Below the pieces are notes generated by a model. That model saw nothing but the letters and a program-made list of their open reading frames with translations, searched no databases and had not been told where the DNA came from. Shown piece after piece: positions 34,397 to 36,807 of a stretch of 36,807 bases of DNA. Positions within the stretch are counted from its first letter, which is position 1; every line of letters starts with the position of its first letter. Source of the stretch: Acidobacteriaceae bacterium (GTDB lineage: Bacteria; Acidobacteriota; Terriglobia; Terriglobales; Acidobacteriaceae). The stretch lies in contig JAICYR010000013.1 of the NCBI GenBank assembly GCA_025934135.1, forward strand, positions 1 through 36,807, written 5' to 3'. The position numbers and the translations under genes are program-made.

Positions 34397-34402
34397 TAAA
34401 AT
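34397..34402 (+). promoter_or_regulatory. Putative -10 element of a leaderless promoter for the molybdoenzyme gene
   Basis: TAAAAT followed by six bases and then ATG 34409, with no Shine-Dalgarno sequence between. Confidence 0.45.
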
Positions 34403-34408
34403 CGAGCC

Positions 34409-36571
34409 ATGCCCCTCCGCACTATCCATACTGTCTGCTCGCATGACTGCCCCGACTCCTGTGGCGTGCTGGTCACGGTAGATGAGGCAGGCAAGGCCGT
34501 GCGCGTGCAGGGTGATCCTGACCATCCTGTGACGCAGGGATTTTTGTGCGGCAAGGTGGCGAAATACCTGGAGCGGGTGTATTCGCCGGACCGGCTGCTG
34601 TATCCCATGAAGCGGCGGTCGGGCGCGGCCAAAGGGCGGCGCGCGCAAGGAAGCGAAGCCGAAGCGTTCGAGCGCGTGAGCTGGGGCGAGGCGCTGGACC
34701 TGATCGCCGCGCGGTTCAAGATCATCAGCGAGGAGTATGGGCCGGAGTCGATCCTGCCCTATTCCTATGCGGGAACCATCGGCGTGTTGGGTTACGGGTC
34801 GATGGACCGGCGGTTTTTCCATCGGCTGGGGGCCTCGCAGCTTGACCGCACCATTTGTTCGACGGCGGGCGGCGACGCGCTGACGGCTGTGTATGGGCGC
34901 AAGGTGGGGACCGGCACGGAGGATTTTCGCTACGCACGCTACATCATTGCCTGGGCCGCGAATGTGCATGGGAACAATATCCACCTGTGGCCGCTGATCG
35001 AGGAGGCGCGGCGCAACGGCGCGAAGCTGGTGGTGATTGATCCTTACCGGACGCGAACGGCGCAGGCGGCGGACTGGCACATTGCCATCAGGCCGGGAAC
35101 GGATTCAGCGCTGGCGCTAGGCATGATGCACGTGCTGTTTCGCGATGGGCTTTATGACCACGATTATGTGGAGCGGCATGGGCACGGGTTCGAGCAGTTG
35201 CGGGAACGGGCCATGGAGTATGCTCCGTCGCGCGTGGCGCAGTGGACGGGGCTTGCGGCAGACGATGTAGAGCGGCTGGCGCACGAGTATGCCACGACGG
35301 AACCGGCGGTGATCCGGCTGAACTACGGCATTCAGCGTTGCGAGAACGGCGGCGCGGCGGCGCGGGCCGTGATGATGCTTCCGGCAATTATTGGCGCGTG
35401 GAAGTACCGGGGTGGAGGGTTGCAGCTTTCCACCAGCGGGGCCTTCCAGTTTGATAAGCAGACGATGGAGAGGCCCGACCTAATGCAGGCGAGTCCGCTG
35501 GGACGATCGGCGCGCGTAGTGAACATGGCGCGGCTGGGGCATGCACTGACCGAGTTGGATAGGCCGCGCGTGCGGGCGATGTTTGTTTATAACTCGAACC
35601 CGGCAGCGATTGCTCCCGACCAGGCGCAGGTGCTGCGCGGGATTTCGCGGAAGGACCTGTTCACCGTGGTCCACGAGCAGTTTTTTACCGACACTACGGA
35701 TTATGCGGATGTAGTTCTTCCGGCCACGACTTTTCTGGAGCAGAAGGACGTGCAGGGCGCGTATGGGCACTACTACGTGGGACTCTCAAACAAGGCCATT
35801 GAGCCGCTGGGCGAGGCGAGGCAGAATGTGTGGGTATTTTCGCAGCTTGCTCAACGGATGGGCTTCACCGAGCCTTGCTTCGAGGACACACCGGACGACC
35901 TGATCGCGCAGGCGCTGTGGCGGGGCAAGCCGCAACCGGAGGTGATGGCCGGTATCACGACGGAGTCGCTGGAGGAGGCGGGCGGGCATATCCGGCTGAA
36001 ATTTGCGGAAGAGGCGAAGGGCGGGAATTTTCTGCCGTTCGCCGAAGGCGGATTTGGGACGCCGAGCGGCAAGGTGGAGTTTTATTCCGAGACGCTGGCA
36101 GCACAGGGGCTGGACCCGCTACCGGGATATGTTCCGGCGACGGAGTCGCGGTTTGGGGCGGTGGATGCGTATCCGTTGGAGTTTTTGCCGCGCAAGGCGG
36201 ACAACTATACCAACTCGACGTTTGCGAATCTGCCTGGACACCAGAAAATGGAAAATGGGCGGATGGGCGTGCTGGAGATTCATGCCGCGGACGCGGCGGC
36301 GCGCAGGATTCGCGAGGGCGACCGCGTAGAAGTTTTCAACGCGCGGGGCAGGATCGAACTCACGGCAAAGGTGATGGACTCGATTCCGCAGGGCGTGGTG
36401 GCGGCACGGCTCCAGTGGAACAAGCTTTCCGAGGGCGGGAACAATGTGAACCTGCTGACGTCGCAGCGGCTAACGGACATTGGCGGCGGGCCAACGTTTT
36501 ATTCCACGCTGGTGGAAGTGCGGAGGATCCAGGGCCCAGGGACGTGGACACAGGGCACAGGGCGCGAGTGA
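34409..36571 (+). CDS. Cytoplasmic molybdopterin oxidoreductase (DMSO-reductase family, BisC/YoaE-like)
   Basis: 720 aa. An N-terminal 4Fe-4S motif is present with Cys10, Cys14, Cys18 and Cys47 (CSHDCPDSC ... GFLCGK), followed by GDPDHPVTQG. Downstream are the molybdopterin-binding blocks: YSYAGTIGVLGYGSMDRR, DRTICSTAGGDAL (the Mo-ligand region, where Cys or Ser could bind), ARYIIAWAANVHGNNIHLWP, VVIDPYRTRTAQAADWHIAI, IRPGTDSALALGMMHVLF and, in the last domain, KADNYTNSTFANLPGHQKM and VEVFNARGRIELTAKV (molydopterin dinucleotide-binding). There is no Tat or Sec signal, so it works in the cytoplasm. No Fe-S, cytochrome or membrane-anchor subunit gene lies beside it. Substrate unknown. The ATG follows TAAAAT by six bases, without a Shine-Dalgarno sequence. 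Confidence 0.9.
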   Translation: MPLRTIHTVCSHDCPDSCGVLVTVDEAGKAVRVQGDPDHPVTQGFLCGKVAKYLERVYSPDRLLYPMKRRSGAAKGRRAQGSEAEAFERVSWGEALDLIAARFKIISEEYGPESILPYSYAGTIGVLGYGSMDRRFFHRLGASQLDRTICSTAGGDALTAVYGRKVGTGTEDFRYARYIIAWAANVHGNNIHLWPLIEEARRNGAKLVVIDPYRTRTAQAADWHIAIRPGTDSALALGMMHVLFRDGLYDHDYVERHGHGFEQLRERAMEYAPSRVAQWTGLAADDVERLAHEYATTEPAVIRLNYGIQRCENGGAAARAVMMLPAIIGAWKYRGGGLQLSTSGAFQFDKQTMERPDLMQASPLGRSARVVNMARLGHALTELDRPRVRAMFVYNSNPAAIAPDQAQVLRGISRKDLFTVVHEQFFTDTTDYADVVLPATTFLEQKDVQGAYGHYYVGLSNKAIEPLGEARQNVWVFSQLAQRMGFTEPCFEDTPDDLIAQALWRGKPQPEVMAGITTESLEEAGGHIRLKFAEEAKGGNFLPFAEGGFGTPSGKVEFYSETLAAQGLDPLPGYVPATESRFGAVDAYPLEFLPRKADNYTNSTFANLPGHQKMENGRMGVLEIHAADAAARRIREGDRVEVFNARGRIELTAKVMDSIPQGVVAARLQWNKLSEGGNNVNLLTSQRLTDIGGGPTFYSTLVEVRRIQGPGTWTQGTGRE

Positions 36572-36707
36572 CGGGCATTCGTGCCGAAGTTCACTATTGG
36601 TACACCACAGCAATGCAGCATCTTCCCATTTCCATTTAGACTAGGAGTCGGATTTCTTACAAGCGAAGGACCGCATGGAAAACGCCGCTGGTGGTGGATT
36701 GCGTCTT

Positions 36708-36807
36708 TGCCTGTGGAGAGTGGAACGCAATGCGAGATATGAGAGTTGCCCATGCTTAAGCATGGGCAACTCTCATATCTCGCATTGCGTTCCACTCTCC
36801 ACAGGCA
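36708..36807. repeat. Perfect 100-bp palindrome at the window end
   Basis: Two exactly complementary 50-base arms (36708-36757 and 36758-36807) with no spacer; the axis lies in CTTAAG. The right arm ends on the last base of the window. Nothing coding is recognised in the arms. The stretch 36572-36707 before it holds no gene I can support. The most likely explanation is a fold-back artefact at a contig end; see the finding. Confidence 0.95.

Overview
The window is a GC-rich bacterial segment of dense single-copy genes. It is most likely from an acidobacterium of the Terriglobia (subdivision 1) type. This is inferred from protein style (secreted beta-helix/Ig-like protein with a hydrophobic-Arg-hydrophobic tail, AsmA-like, GDE_N-type debranching enzyme, small secreted orphans) and from non-coding repeats of a kind I associate with that phylum, not from a phylogeny. 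It opens inside gyrB and closes in a perfect 100-bp palindrome, so both edges look like contig ends.

Layout. 1-2216: 3' part of gyrB (+) and a hairpin terminator. 2342-6368 (-): a small membrane orphan, a CLC chloride channel/antiporter translationally coupled behind a membrane-anchored TPR protein, and another membrane orphan beside a possible transposase tail. 6541-7305 (+): larB. 7369-9572 (-): msrP-msrQ (periplasmic methionine sulfoxide reductase) plus a small secreted protein. 9730-10530 (+): an MhpD/FAH-type hydratase. 10517-15430 (-): a nucleotide-sugar cluster wbpA-wbpE-ugd-uxs. 15535-15750 (+): a small DUF2892-like membrane protein and a strong terminator. 15930-18218 (+): glycogen-debranching-type enzyme. 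18220-20121 (-): PerM/AI-2E permease with an unusual C-terminal domain. 20275-20703 (+): TM2/zinc-ribbon protein. 20820-22460 (-): AsmA-like protein. 22631-24577 (+): ABC-F ATPase. 24686-28277 (+): secreted protein, secreted GH13 alpha-glucosidase, YihY/BrkB membrane protein. 28429-31167 (-): beta-helix/Ig-like surface protein. 31572-32837 (+): glutamate dehydrogenase behind a 17-bp tandem-repeat leader. 32926-33492 (-): lipoprotein. 33664-34311 (+): pgsA. 34409-36571 (+): solitary cytoplasmic molybdopterin oxidoreductase.

Functionally the clearest unit is the nucleotide-sugar cluster: WbpA oxidises UDP-GlcNAc and WbpE aminates a 3-oxo derivative, while Ugd and Uxs make UDP-glucuronate and UDP-xylose. 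It would feed surface polysaccharide synthesis, but no glycosyltransferase, WbpB or WbpD is present here. The debranching enzyme and GH13 glucosidase suggest alpha-glucan use in two compartments. The msr pair and CLC protein are envelope maintenance functions.

No CRISPR array, tRNA, rRNA, phage, defence or secondary-metabolite locus was found. The observations most worth following are the terminal palindrome (probably an artefact), the hairpin-forming tandem repeats in the gdh leader, a recurring TANAAT-N6-ATG arrangement suggesting leaderless transcripts, the C-terminal extension of the PerM protein, and the internal lipobox-like tail of the beta-helix protein.
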